A stretch of 64,000 nucleotides of DNA from Vandiemenella viatica (lineage: Eukaryota > Arthropoda > Insecta > Orthoptera > Morabidae). Below the pieces are notes generated by a model. The model was not told the DNA's origin and made no database searches. It saw only the letters and a list, made by a program, of their open reading frames with translations. The stretch spans positions 105,250,829-105,314,828 of the forward strand of contig JARYHS010009186.1 of NCBI GenBank assembly GCA_031002005.1. The letters are read 5' to 3'. Of the stretch, positions 1 through 11,040 are shown one piece after another. How positions within the stretch are numbered: the stretch's first letter is position 1; every line of letters begins with the position of its first letter. The translations under genes were made by a program, and so were the position numbers.

Positions 1-75
1 ATGGATAAGCTATCGGAATTTGGTAGGAGTTTTACTTGACTTTTCGTCGCACAAAGTTACTTAAACTGAATTATT

Positions 76-1330
76 TCACAATTAGAAGAAAACATATTTG
101 GTTTATTGAATTTACCTAATAAACTCAACCTGCGGTGTTTGGCCTTTGCAGATGATCTTGCTATTCTCTCCAACAACAGCGAAGAGGCAATCAACTCCCT
201 TGAAAACATGAAATTTCAGCTAAATGTGATCTCCAAATCCCGTATGCTAAAACCCATTATATGGAAGGATCTTCGCGGTACCCAGATGGACAACCCACGA
301 ATACGCGATTTGGCAATATCTCTCAAGTAACTAAATTCAGATATCTAGGAGAAATTATTCAACCTGCAGGACCAAATCATGAAGAAAACAATGAAAGAAT
401 ATCTAAAATACAAAAAGCGTATAGTATCACCTGGAATAGATACAACAAAAAAATCAATATCCCGAAATGCCAAGTTAAGACACTATACCTCTGTAGTCAA
501 ACCGGAGGCTTTATACGCATCGGAAACTTTGATTTTTGGGAGTAGATTATTGATTGAAGATACTGAAAGTAAAAAAAGGAAAATTTTAAGGTAAATCTTT
601 TGTCCAGTTTGTACAGAAAGAATTTGGATGAAAAGGAAATCACATGAACTATATTAGTTTCGGATAAATTTTCAGACACATTCAGGAAAAGACGAATTAA
701 ATTTTTGGGCCATATTATCAGAATGAATAACAACAGTCTAACCAAAAGAATACTCAATACTCAACCTGGTCATTTCAATAAAAATGAAAATCAATTGGCT
801 AATTGACATCGAAAAGGATCTCCAGGAAATCAGAATCACAGATGATATCAAACAGAACAGAGCAGATTTAGTAGCATGGTCAATACGCACCAATTCGCCA
901 ACAAACAGTATATTAGCGGGCGTCCATTAAGGACGTGAAGTTTTTTCCGGAATTCCGCCCCCCCTTTTTCTGGTGAGATTTCGTCGGACCCCCATCGCAA
1001 CTTTGACCAAAATACCCCCCTAAAATCGACTTTCGCGTTATTTGTAGACCTTTTTTTTAGCTCTACAGCCTCACGTGAGATTTCCGTTGAGCCCTCTACC
1101 CCTTGGTGAGGTTTCGTGAGATTTCGCCGCACCCCCCCCCCCTTATTTCACCTCACGTCATTAATGGACGCCCCCTTAGAAGAAGGAAGAACGTAGAAAA
1201 GAAGGAAGAACGTAGGAAAGAACTCAGCTAGAGGATGAAGAGATTTTGAGAAAAAAAGAAAAACACATCTGCTAAATAAATTCATTAGGCTCCTCAGTTG
1301 GGCATAGCGACGAAAGAAGAAGAAATTAGA
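76..1330 (+). pseudogene. Non-LTR retrotransposon (LINE) 3' half, RT fragment, copy 1
   Basis: Decayed reverse transcriptase of a non-LTR retrotransposon, which in life would copy element RNA into DNA at a nicked target. Visible pieces in order: the catalytic FADDLAIL box near 140-170, a KFRYLGEII block near 330-360, a TSVVKPEALYASETL thumb motif near 485-530, and the RIKFFGHIIRMNNN block near 690-735. Frames shift several times and stops are present. The 3' end (gggcatagcgacgaaagaag, near 1300) recurs at the end of the opposed copy at 6232-7150, which fixes the element boundary. A MITE at 917-1175 splits it. The clade is not certain; RTE- or CR1-like is possible. Confidence 0.85.
917..1175. 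mobile_element. MITE with GGGCGTCCATTAA terminal inverted repeats
   Basis: A non-coding insertion of about 260 bp with TIRs of about 15 bp, GCGGGCGTCCATTAA on the left and the complement of GGGGGCGTCCATTAA on the right. It splits LINE copy 1 between TATTA and GAAGAAGG. The intact LINE sequence at about 6370 (reverse strand) shows the empty site, so TTA (or TTAG) is a target duplication. A 3-bp TTA duplication and GGGC-type ends suit PIF/Harbinger elements, but the superfamily is inferred. The interior is rich in C and T tracts and resembles the element at 31736-32135. Confidence 0.8.
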
Positions 1331-1955
1331 TAAAACAGGTGATACGAATTTCGTATTGCTGTCTCTTTACAAATAGCTTTTCATTCACCGTATGCTGTAT
1401 GTCATATTCCGCTCTCCGCTCACTCCTATACCTCTAGCATACGCTGCCGTCAGCACGGCCGATGTCGGAGGTTAGCAGGTCCTCACAGGACTCTTGACCC
1501 GTAACGGCGGCTGTCACAGCCCAACGCCATCCTTCAGCAGACGGCAGAGGCTCGATTTATTCTCCTCCCCTCGCCGAGCGGTGGCACTTTTGATTTATAG
1601 TTATCATCGGAATTAATTTCCTGGCCGTTCCACCCATTCTTCCGACGTTTCTGGTGATGGATTGAGGCCGAAGGCGAGGGATCAAACTTTGCGCTGCGAA
1701 GTTGGCGCTGCTCGCCCGCTTGATAACACAGCCCGCGCGCGCTGGGTAATTTGAATGTCTCGGCACAGCCGCGGGCGACTCCCAGCTGCCGCCAAAACAA
1801 GTCCTCCGCTTGTGTTAGCGGCGCCTGGAGGCGCAATTAGCTGTTCTTATTGCGTCCTCGATACTAAACAGCAAGGTGGCGAAACAGTAGTCTAGAATCC
1901 GTAGCGACTCTGTCAATTTCGGCGTAAATGGCAATCAAGTGATATCTTTGGAAGC
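1331..1955. other. No gene seen; GC-rich patch at about 1430-1850
   Basis: No recognisable protein or RNA gene. The part from about 1430 to 1850 is clearly richer in G, C and CpG than its surroundings, includes an ATTAATT core near 1613, and does not match any repeat family that I could trace elsewhere in the window. It could be conserved non-coding DNA or an unrecognised old element. The minus-strand open frame across it shows no known domain. Confidence 0.4.
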
Positions 1956-2185
1956 TTTTTTTTTTTACGGCTTTACGCCTCGTCGACGGCTAAGGTCATT
2001 AGAGGCGGGATGGGATTGGGGAAGGAATTCAGCCATGGCCTTTTTGAAGGAAGCATCCCGGCATTCGCCTGGAGTGATTTGGGGAAATCATGGAAAACCC
2101 AAATCTAAATGGGCGGACGGGGATTCGAACCCGCGTCCTCTCGAATGCGAGGCCAGAACGTTAACCGTTCACCCACCACGCTCGG
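1956..2185 (-). mobile_element. tRNA-headed SINE (family S1), copy a, full length
   Basis: On the minus strand it begins CCGAGCGTGGTGGG, has an A-box-like TGGGTGAACGG and a B box GGTTCGAATCC, then a unique body, and ends in an A tract (poly-T on the given strand). An 11-bp direct repeat, TCTTTGGAAGC, flanks it at 1945-1955 and 2186-2196, the mark of LINE-mediated retrotransposition. About 230 bp. It would be transcribed by RNA polymerase III and mobilised by a partner LINE; the partner is not identified here. Confidence 0.92.
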
Positions 2186-2196
2186 TCTTTGGAAGC

Positions 2197-3263
2197 AAAC
2201 AGTAATGTTGACAGCACTCAATTTTTATTTATTTATTCAGAAAGAACAGTTATACAATTTTAATATGGTATTTAGTATTATAAGGCTATATTTTGAATCC
2301 CACATAAGGTAAAACGTGTGTGTGGGCTTCAAGTTGTAACTATCTTGATTATTTCATTATCGATATTTACAGTGAGTTAAGATCTATTGGACAACCTATA
2401 CAAATGGAAGAAGACACTGAAGAATTAATCGCAGAGAAGTTATGGCATGAGACTACGAAGCGGAAACCAGCTAGATAAAGGTATGAAAATAATTAAAACA
2501 GCAAGATGAAAGAGACATATTAAACGTTAGTCAGAAAGTAAAAAAAGAATTATCAGTTATTATAGTGTTTAAAGATGCATTAAAATAAAAATAAGCGGCA
2601 ACTTCTTTTTATTACAAGTTTACGACTGCTTCAGTCACATAACTTTCATTTGCCTCATCGTAATTGTATAGATCCAATATGCAGCTTCATCTCATATATA
2701 CTATTTCTAAAAGGTGTTTTTCCCTTCAACATCTAAATTAGGTATCTTTTTAATGATTAAGTTACCCGCTTTCGTAACATCACTCTTTTTTTTTAATTGA
2801 ATTCAATCCGTAAATGGAAAAATTATGAACGATCAAGGTCACGGGTATGTGATAGTTCAGAGTCAAGCCGCTAGGCTTCGCTGCCGTCGATGAATAGTGA
2901 TCGCTTTACCGCTAGATAGCAGCACCAGGTATCGAACAAATATTGATATACTGTTTGCGTTTTCTAGAATAAGGAGCCTTTACGATATTTTTGTTTCTAT
3001 TCGGGAAGCATTACATCACTTCTGATTGTTCCATAATACGTTGTTAAGTGTTTTTTTTTATTTACATTCTCATTTCAGTTGACAAATAAACAACTGCTAC
3101 AAATGAGCCGGTTCTTCTTTCATTCGACTACGAACCACTAACCTCGCTATTCATCGTATATCATTCGAGAAATTTTCGCATGAACCACATAGTGTCTTGA
3201 ATATTGGATCACTTACCCAATTTAATAACGAACGCGAAAAATACTCTCTCTATAAAGACAAAC
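2197..3263. other. AT-rich non-coding DNA, nothing recognised
   Basis: No open frame with a known domain, no terminal repeat pair and no tRNA-like box. The small open frames here are short and low in complexity. Confidence 0.5.
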
Positions 3264-3640
3264 TTTTTTTTTTTTTTTGATTCGGTGGGCACTGATGACA
3301 ACAGGTGGCCAATGTGAATCATAAGAAGATGGGGGAGGAGGACCTGCTGGGGCCTACGTGCCTACTCTATTGGAGGATTGTCTTGTGTTGCCATCTATCT
3401 GCGAAACGTGTAACTTTGTGTGTTCTGTATGATAAGTGTATTTCTTATTTGTGAAATGTGTAGTTTATGAGGTGGAGATCGGGGACCATCCCAGCATTTA
3501 GCTACATAATTGCGGTAAACCGCCTATAAACCGCGATCAGCACGGCCGGTACGCAAGGACCTGGGCTTGTGCCCGGTCCCGTCTTACCTCCCCGATCCAA
3601 TGTGCAGCGCACCTACGCACTGAGGTATACTGGTGGGTTT
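3264..3640 (-). mobile_element. Probable 3' end of a poly(A)-tailed retroelement
   Basis: Read on the minus strand, a GC-rich stretch (about 3640 to 3470), containing AAATGCTGGGATGGTCCC, runs through a plainer 3' region into an A tract (the T run at 3264-3278). That shape suits the 3' end of a LINE or a SINE. No reverse transcriptase motif is visible and no target duplication was found, so the class is an inference from the tail and the base composition. Confidence 0.4.
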
Positions 3641-3679
3641 TAAACATATAGGAATCATTCAACAAAAAAATTGTAAACA

Positions 3680-3990
3680 GAATGTTTGATATCTGGTTAC
3701 TGTGTGCCATTTCCTCAATTCCGAAAGGATTATTTTTTTATGAATAATTTTCACGCCAATGCAATTGAATATGTTGTTTTTATTTTCCATACGCGTTTCA
3801 CTTTATTCTCTGAAGCATCTTCACCGGTTCTGAATTTTTACATGCTCACATTGGATTATAATTGTGCCGAGTTTCAGCACCAGTTGTATTTGTAATAGCA
3901 GTAATTTGTATTACAGTTGTTTGTTGCGTCTTTACGAGTAATTTCGTGTCACTTTCACTGCACTATAGATATTGTGATCACAATATCGAC
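3680..3990 (+). repeat. Fold-back repeat family R, single-arm copy
   Basis: This stretch is clearly homologous to 50550-50757 plus 51373-51435, and to the reverse complement of 51450-51665. Shared landmarks are tgtgccatttcctcagtt-like, attctctgaagcatctt and a final ttgcgtctttacgagtaattt-like block. Here the copy is uninterrupted and ends at a perfect 20-bp palindrome (3968-3987). The small open frame it contains is not conserved in the other copies, so it is read as a repeat and not a gene. Confidence 0.8.
3968..3987. repeat. Perfect 20-bp palindrome
   Basis: GATATTGTGATCACAATATC reads the same on both strands. It lies at the inner end of the family R arm, where the other copy (near 51440) folds back into an inverted arm. 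Flanking CACTG and CAGTG extend the symmetry imperfectly. Confidence 0.85.
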
Positions 3991-4039
3991 AGTGCCACCG
4001 TAATATTAATAATGAAACCTTAACACGGACTCTCTAGTA

Positions 4040-4400
4040 GTATCTACCCTGCTTGATTGTTCTTGTCCATAAAGTAGTGACCCATGTGCACTAACGAGAC
4101 CAGTCGTGCTCACGGTGTCGGATCTCTGCTTCTCGGAGTCTGCGCTAATGACGGCAGTGAGGGGTGCAGTTTGGTGTCCAGCCCAGATGGAATTACACGC
4201 TCACGCCAGCACGCCCCTTCGTGGTCCAGACTAATGAGCAGCAGGAGCGGGAACAGGCGGAGCGATCTCCGGCGACAGAACTACTGTGCGTCTGCTCGAC
4301 ATCGCCGCAACAGGCGCTGCAACAAGTCCCCACTCCCCTCGCCTCCTACTTCAGCGATCCGGAGGTTCTCAGAGTGTTTACACTTACATAGATCATCATA
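4040..4400. other. GC-rich patch, no recognised gene
   Basis: Locally high GC in an AT-rich setting, with three overlapping open frames on the plus strand. One frame (from 4164) is Gln-rich, loosely like the N-terminal part of some gypsy Gag proteins, but no conserved Gag block or zinc knuckle is present, so no function is assigned. Confidence 0.3.
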
Positions 4401-4809
4401 TAATACTGTCGCCATATTATTTAAAAAAAAAAATAAGAAAAAATCAAGGTCTTAAAAGATGGATCTAGCCGTAGTTCGTGTGCGGATGCCAATTTAAAAT
4501 TTAACAATACTTTCACTTTTTTAGAGTTCGTCACTTCAGAACGAATATTTATGAAATCACTCATTTGGCCAACTGTCAAAGCCAAATAATGTTTGAACAC
4601 TGTAACTTAGAAATTTGTAATTGCGTTATCTTTCAGTTTTTACCATCCCAACCATAATCATAATATAAAACTGGAAAAATCATGTAGATGAAAATAATTA
4701 TAGGGGACATAAGACTGGAGATTTTCTCCGCGTCGTAAATGAATAAAATTTTCTCGGGTAACTAGCCGAGTTAGTCCATCGTTTAAACACGACTTTTCGG
4801 CGGTCACAT

Positions 4810-4852
4810 ACTCTGCCGCCATTGTCACGTGACTTGACAATGGCGGCAGAGT
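4810..4852. repeat. Perfect 18-bp inverted repeat around a CACGTG core
   Basis: ACTCTGCCGCCATTGTCA (4810-4827) is followed after 7 bases by its exact reverse complement (4835-4852). The spacer junction contains CACGTG, the palindromic E-box core. It may be the fused ends of a decayed TIR element, or a hairpin-forming site. The arms are too short for a typical animal microRNA precursor. Confidence 0.85.
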
Positions 4853-5399
4853 TTTTCATTTTATTCATTTATGTGGGATGTTTGATAGAGAGGGGACGGA
4901 AGGTTGAAAGAACTATCCATCCGTTCTGCAAAGGCTTTTAAACTTTTTTATTCCAAGATTTTGTCTAAGACCCACTACAATTTTTTTTTTTTTAGTTAAA
5001 CGTTTTTCTTTCTGTATATACACGATTTGACACGGTATTTAGAAGAAAAAAACTCAATTAAAGAATTACTGATTTTTTTAATATTTTTTAAATTTTTAAT
5101 TCAATTTTATACACAACCAAGCATGAGAGACTAACTCCGATTCTTTTCGCTCTGTTAGAACTGATAGGAATTGCGCCACGTCACGGAGTCAAGATTGTGT
5201 GCGATTGGCCTGAATAACATTCTGAACAATGCTAACACATAATTTCGTGATTCACATCTCCATACACGAAACTTGTTAAGCATATGTGGGATATGCACGA
5301 GATCCAGCACCTACCACCGTTTTCGGAGGATCCAAACATAACATCGTTGCAGATACTTCTTAATGTGGCTTGCCACGACTCGTGCATTTTCTGGCCACG
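4853..5399. other. AT-rich non-coding DNA, nothing recognised
   Basis: Contains A and T tracts and no recognisable gene or terminal repeat. Confidence 0.5.
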
Positions 5400-5700
5400 C
5401 CGGACTAGCTATGAACAGCGGATCGGGGGAAAGAAGCCGCCTCTGCTGGGAGGGATGGCGCGCCTCTATCCGTCGCCAAGTCGGTAAACATCAAACGCCC
5501 GAGTAGCTGAAACGATACTGAGCAACGTGGTCGGGAGGTTGCTGTGAGATGGCGAGGACTAGCCTGTCGCGCGGCTGATCCGTACATGGCGCGGTCTATA
5601 AAACCACCGCCCGTGGGAAGACAGCTTTAGATGAGTCCACAGCACGCTGAGCTAGAAGAGGCACCACATGATCAAGACAGGCATGGCATGTCAGCGTATT
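5400..5700 (+). promoter_or_regulatory. GC-rich patch with a TATA-box-like core promoter
   Basis: A GC-rich stretch carries CTATAAAACC at about 5596-5605, followed by GACAGCTTTAGATG about 25-30 bases downstream. The spacing resembles an arthropod TATA/start pair. No recognisable coding sequence follows: the ORF from 5631 has no known domain and runs into a LINE fragment at about 5810. It may be an old LTR or retroelement promoter. The assignment is speculative. Confidence 0.25.
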
Positions 5701-5809
5701 TCCTTTCGGCGGGAGATTATCTGAACTTTGACGACGGCTGCCTTGGTTGGCTTGCCGTAAGTTGCCCGACTCAGTCTGTGACTAACGAAATTCACACATG
5801 TGATGCACG

Positions 5810-6230
5810 GGTAATTCACTGCAGAACATCAGAACTTAAAATATTCTATACTATAATACAACCAGTAGTACTGTATGGTGCCGAACTATAGACCTTAATC
5901 GAAAGAGGGGAGAATTACTTAATAACATTTTAAAATTGGATTCTGAGCCAAATTTTTGGTTCAGTTAAAGAGGAAGATGAGTGGAAAAGGATAAAAAAAA
6001 ATAGAGGGTTAAGGTACTTGTACCAGCTTTAGTTAAAGTACAATAATTAAAACATTATGGTCACATGATGAAAAGAAACGGGGGTCACATCAGAGATGTG
6101 GTAGAAGAATGCTCCATAGGGAGGAGACCGCGTGGATGACCATGATTCAGGTAGCTTGATGCAACCAAGGAAGATGCCAGAAAATCAAGCATTACAGAGG
6201 AGGAGAACTGGAGGAGGCTAGTGGCTGTTT
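5810..6230 (+). pseudogene. Non-LTR retrotransposon 3' end (RT thumb region)
   Basis: The plus-strand translation gives SELKIFYTIIQPVVLYGAEL, then ILSQIFGSVKEEDEWKRIKK and, further on, EENWRRL-like residues, a pattern typical of the C-terminal part of LINE reverse transcriptases. Stops and frameshifts break it. It differs in sequence from the family at 6232-7150, into which it runs head to head. Confidence 0.7.
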
Positions 6231-6231
6231 T

Positions 6232-7150
6232 CTTCTTCTTCTTTCATCGCTATGCCCAACGGAGGATCGAGAATGGACTTATTTGGAAGATGTGTTTTTC
6301 TTCTTTTCCTAAAACCTTTCCATCCTCTAGCTGAGCTCTTTTCTATGTTCTTCCGTCAAGGTGTATCTTCTTTTAATATACTGTTTGTTGGCAAGTTGGT
6401 GGTTGTCGACCATGCTACTAACTCTTCATCTGTCCTATATGATATCATCTGGAGATTCTTTTCGATTTCAATTAGCCAATTGTTTTTCATTTTCATTGAA
6501 ATTGCCGGGTTGAGAATTCTTCTCGTTACTCTGTTGTTATCCATTCTAATAATATGGGCGAAGAATTTAATTCACCTGAAATGTTTTCCAAATAGGTTCA
6601 TGAGATTTCGTTTTCACCCAATTTCCTCCTGCAACGACTGAGCCAAAGATTTTCCTTAAAATTTTCCTTTCTCGCTTTTCAATATCTTTAATTAATGATC
6701 TATCCTCTAGAATAAAAGTTTCCGATGCTTACAAAGCCTCCGGTTTGATAACAATGTTATAGTGTCTTAACTTGGCATTTCAGGATACTGAATTTATGTG
6801 GTAACTGTTCCAGGTGATTCTATAAGCTATTTGTAATTTAGATATTCTCTCCATGTTTGCTCCACAATTTAGTCCTGCAGGTTTAATAACTTCTCCTAGA
6901 TATCTGAATTTAGTTACTTGAGAGATATTGCCAAATCGCATTTTCATGCGTTGTCCAACTTGGTACCGCGAAGATCATTCCATATAGTGGGTTTTAGCAT
7001 TCGAGATTTGGAGACAACATTTACCTGAAACTTCATGGAGTGTTTCTAAGTAGTAGATTGCCTGTTGTTGGTGAGAGTTGCTAGATCATCTGCAGAGGTC
7101 AAAAATCGCAGATGAAATTTATTTTGAGAAGCCTGCCAATGGTTATACCT
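6232..7150 (-). pseudogene. Non-LTR retrotransposon 3' half, copy 2 of the 76-1330 family
   Basis: Minus-strand copy of the LINE at 76-1330. It shares the SADDLATL (catalytic ADD) box near 7085-7110, the RMDNNRVTRRILN block near 6540, the ELVAWSTTTNLPTNSIL block near 6390-6420 and the same 3' terminus (gggcatagcgatgaaagaag, about 6236-6256). It lacks the MITE present in copy 1 and so shows the uninterrupted sequence. Frameshifts and stops are present. Confidence 0.85.
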
Positions 7151-8715
7151 TTTAATTCTTTCTACCAGGATTTGGTTGCTTTGTCCTGATTGTCAATATT
7201 GAACAATTCGGGTGGCTGTTTTGTTATGCTTTAAAATTACTCCTTTCTAAAACACAGTCTCATACTCGGACCTATTGCAAATTACTATATCGTATTGACA
7301 CTAACAGTGTTATCATTGCTTCCAAGAGTCAAATTGGTTTTGTCAATTTCATTAACTGTTTCGATGAGCTAAGAAAAGAATTCAAGTGGGAATTATGGGG
7401 TAATTTATTTCGCACTTGTATCGTAAGTTTACTTAACTGTAGTAAAATGTTATATGGAGCTTCCATATAGCGTAAAGATATTAGGGGAATGTCTCTATTA
7501 CAAAATGTTAGAATTGAATCCAGATACAATCATCACTCGCTAAAATATCATGTTAATATCCTGTTTGTACATCTGCGTGACATGCTGTTACTTGATATTA
7601 TCTGACTGTAAAAATTCTGACGTCATTGTTGCCTGCCGTAACAGAAAGAAATGTTTAGAATGAAATGAAAGTTGGTGCCAGCGCTGTGAAAATGAGAAAG
7701 CGGTGACGTAGCCACATTTCTAGTTTTTTACCCGCGCTGTAATTAGAAAGCGCAGGCATGGAAATTTTAAGGGCTTTTCTCTCTTTGATCACACTGCCAG
7801 CAGTTTCATTACTGTTTCCGTCCAAAAATAGCGGCACATTCGGTTCCTGCTGGAAAAACGTTTACTTGCGACAGGAACCCATGAGAATTTGATAATAACT
7901 CCTTGGTTAGCAGCAAAGAAGAAACATCCGAACAAATTTACAAAAAAAAAGTATAGCATACCATATTCAAATATCTGAACAAAGATAGCATAGCAACAAT
8001 TCTCGTGGAATATTTCTTTCATCGTCTTTTCAGAATGAAGGAAAGTCGTGTTTACTTTGGGAAAAAAAATAAAATTAAACGTGTTACTGATGATTTGTTT
8101 ACAAACTGACAGAATTTAGTAAGGTGATGGAGATCCAAGTTTATAACTCATTTTACTATCGTCAGAATCTATAGCTTAGTCTTTGGAAAGTAAAAACAAC
8201 AGCGAAAGTAATATACTCGTATGTTTTCGTGTAAATAAGGGAAGCTGATCCAAAATTATTTCTGTCATGCTTCTGCAACTATGAACAGTTTTTATTAATT
8301 ATATTTGATATAGAATGCAGGTCTCTGTAAATTAATGATAAATATAATATACAACTCTATTAATTGAGTATTGTAGAACTTCGAGTGGTTTTGATTTGTA
8401 CATAAATTAACTTGAATGTATACGCTTTTAATATTATTTGTTTAGAGAATGAACAAACGTACTTTTCCGTATCTCACAAGAGATTAATGTATTCCGTCAG
8501 TTTCTCATCGCTTATCGACGTTTTTATGGCCCTGAAATATCCTCTCAAAAACTGGTCCAGTATTTCACTTGAATGGCACGACGAAGAAGTCACGTAGGGA
8601 ACTTTTTACTCCCTCCTCCCCCACCCCCTCTGAGTTAGATACTTTAATTTTACCAAAGATTTGAGCTAAATTGGTTTCACGGAACCCGGCGTTTCACAGC
8701 TGCAATACTCGTATA
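7151..8715. other. AT-rich non-coding DNA, nothing recognised
   Basis: Only short open frames without known domains. A C/T-rich tract lies near 8610-8630. No terminal repeats were seen. Confidence 0.5.
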
Positions 8716-8895
8716 CTTATAACCGCACATGGGAGACTGGTTAACTTACTAGTGGAGGGAACGATCGAAGTTACGGACTATAGAGCTAAACACAGATTAG
8801 CATATACGAAACAGATAATGAGAATGTAAATTGCAATGCTAAATAATGTTACCCCAAGGTAGGAAGAACTGAAAGATTCCTTCAAACCAGTCGAG
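8716..8895 (+). mobile_element. LINE 3' end fragment, related to 37785-38240
   Basis: Shares landmarks with the LINE fragment at 37785-38240: tagtggagggaac, a cgaagt/cgaaggt step, gaaacagataatgag versus gaagcagataattgag, and ttccttcaaaccagtcgaga versus ttgcatcaaaccagtcaaga. The coding frame is too decayed to read. A Helitron-like element (8899) begins just after the shared 3' motif. Confidence 0.6.
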
Positions 8896-8898
8896 ACA

Positions 8899-9803
8899 TC
8901 TATATCTATAAAACGAAAACCGGACATATTGGTCATATAAAAATTCGGAAACTACGGGGCGGATTTCGATGGAGTTTTCACCGTTTTAAAGCTTAGAATC
9001 TTAATTCACTTGTCTGGCATGTCTTATGTTTCAACGTTAAATAATGTAGGAGCATTAAATGAAATTCTGAACGTATGGTGAGAAATTCCACAGGAGGAAT
9101 TATTAGATGTCGCATACTCCGCACTAAACACACAACACAATGTCTCTGACCATAGCCTTTAATTAAAGCAATAAGATAACTTACAGTAATAACTATTTTG
9201 CACACTAAACAAAACAAAACTTTAAGTATTCTTTCTTTTAATTCGAAATATTCAATTTTTAAAAGCCATAGCTTGAAGTATTCTTTCCTTTAATTCGGTA
9301 TATCAATTTTTAGACGACATAGATAGCCGTAAAAACAACAGAGATTTTCTTTAAGCACGATCTCTGGACAATATCTCTGGCCTTCAGCATTAGTCTTCTG
9401 TTTACGATAATATTATTCCGGATTCACTTTTGATATTTTATCTGCATAGTTAAAGGATCTGGAGTTTCGAGCCACAATTATATCCATTCACTTCGCAATT
9501 GAATCAAATGTGAGTTTTTAACATAATCTAGAGTTGTTCAGTAATGTAGTAATGAAATTTCTTAACCAAATTATCGAAGCTTGATATACATGAATCTTTA
9601 CGGACGAATGAAAATATTATACGTGCAAATAAACTTCAGCCCATCAGTTTCTTGGTAGGGGGTGGGTGAATGTAATTTTGCTTTAATTCCGAAAAAGTTG
9701 GCGCGTATTTTATGAAACTTTGTACAAATGTTTTGCGGGAATAAAATTAGACTACGGTTAAATCTACGCCAACTATACCGGGCAACGCCGGGAAATCCGC
9801 TAG
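8899..9803 (+). mobile_element. Non-autonomous Helitron-like element, copy A
   Basis: Starts TCTATATCTATAAAACG just after an A and ends GGGAAATCCGCTAG just before a T, the canonical A|TC...CTRR|T layout of rolling-circle Helitrons. A short GC hairpin (CCGG gcaacg CCGG) sits about 8 bases before CTAG. The 5' part includes the GATTTCGATGGAGTTTTCACC-like block also found in the copies at 20933 and 35851. No Rep/helicase coding is present. Assignment rests on the ends; 905 bp. Confidence 0.65.
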
Positions 9804-10490
9804 TGACACAATAAAAAATGAAAAAATGGCCGGCATAAGTTTTACTATTTTCGTAATGTTATTATCTCAGCAAACTTAATGCCAAGGCAAAATTAGTAAA
9901 ATTAAGGCGCTATATCCGCATCCGTTGCATCCAATTTTATGCCTTACATCGACATGAATGTTAGTGGAAACTTCATAAATAGGAAAGGTCTAAGGTTTTT
10001 GCAGTGAATGTCATATTTTTACATTTATGAAACAGGTGTTTCCGGACTTCATAGATTGGATAAATTATCTTTCGCTAAGACTTGAGTTTTAAAATACGTC
10101 TAAGGCAGTTTCACTAATGAAGATTTCTGCTTCTCACACCTTTATGAATCCATTAAAGTGATCTGATTATTGTTATGAAATGAAGCAGATCTATAATACG
10201 CCAAATAACGCGAAATTCACTGTATCGCTATATGACATAAAATTAGAAAGCTGAAATAATTATCGATAATTATCGATAAAACATTTGGCAGAACAACTCA
10301 CACCGAATTAATAAATACCGCACAGACTACGGTAAAAAAACCATCAACAAAAAAATAAAAAAAAATCGCTTGATCAGAGGAAAAATACACTTGTGACTCT
10401 TGCTGACCTATCAGACGATTTTACTATATATTAATTCTGGTTTTATATATTTACTAGCCAATCTACGGCTGTAACTGCGAATTCAACATA
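9804..10490. other. AT-rich non-coding DNA, nothing recognised
   Basis: No domain-bearing open frame, no TIR pair and no tRNA-like box. A short direct repeat, ATTATCGATA, occurs twice near 10260-10275. Confidence 0.5.
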
Positions 10491-10576
10491 TCCATTCCCT
10501 GAGGTGAACCTTTGTTGGAAAGGCCCGGTCTTATCTCCAGGTAGCTCCGCGGCACGGCGCTGCTATCAGTTGTTAA

Positions 10577-10960
10577 AGATGGCGATTGTGCATCACCCGT
10601 CCACGGCGTACGAGAAACAAAGTGAGATTCGTTTTCTATCGAGCAAGGGACGAACGCCCATCGAAATCATAGGGAAATGCAGCCCACATATGGTAAAAAG
10701 TCTCTCTCTTCGAGAATTATGACGTGGTGGTGTTGTGAGTTCGTAAAAGGTCTTGAATACCTGCATCACAATGAGCGTTCGGGACAATCAGAACCAGCTC
10801 CGGTCATTTCACTGGGAAAGTCTGGATCACCCACCATACAGCCCGGACCTCGACCCAGCGATTTTCACGTTTTCGATCCGCTGAAGAAGTTCCTGGTAGT
10901 TACCTTTATGTACCTTATTTCTGCTAATAAAAAATAGGGGCAAAGACTTTCTGATTCACA
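10577..10960 (+). pseudogene. Mariner-type transposase remnant with internal deletion
   Basis: The N-terminal helix-turn-helix portion is readable (EIRFLSSKGRTPIEIIGKCS near 10624-10680, then in another frame WWCCEFVKGLEYLHHNERSG near 10720-10780). It is joined directly to the C-terminal catalytic end (HWESLDHPPYSPDLDPAIF near 10815-10865, with PSDFHVFDPLKKFL in the neighbouring frame). The region holding the first two catalytic Asp residues is missing. No TIRs were identified. Transposase of the mariner superfamily would bind element ends and cut and paste at TA; this copy cannot. Confidence 0.85.
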
Positions 10961-11040
10961 GTCGTATTATACCATCACAAAGTAAGACTGATATTTCTTA
11001 TCGGTCTATCGCTGTGTAACTGTGGAAACTAATTACATTC

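Noticed and set aside
1534..1836. 100-codon minus-strand open frame in a GC-rich patch
   Set aside because: An overlapping second frame is also open, the composition explains the lack of stops, and no domain or splice context is visible.
3686..3895. 69-codon open frame that recurs near 50.5 kb
   Set aside because: The homologous copies at 50550-50757 and 51450-51665 do not keep the frame. Nucleotide similarity without coding constraint fits a repeat.
4084..4455. 123-codon plus-strand open frame
   Set aside because: Three overlapping frames are open in the same GC-rich stretch. The weak Gag-like impression has no conserved block or zinc knuckle.
4810..4852. Possible microRNA precursor hairpin
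   Set aside because: Arms of 18 bp with a 7-base loop are too short for a canonical precursor.
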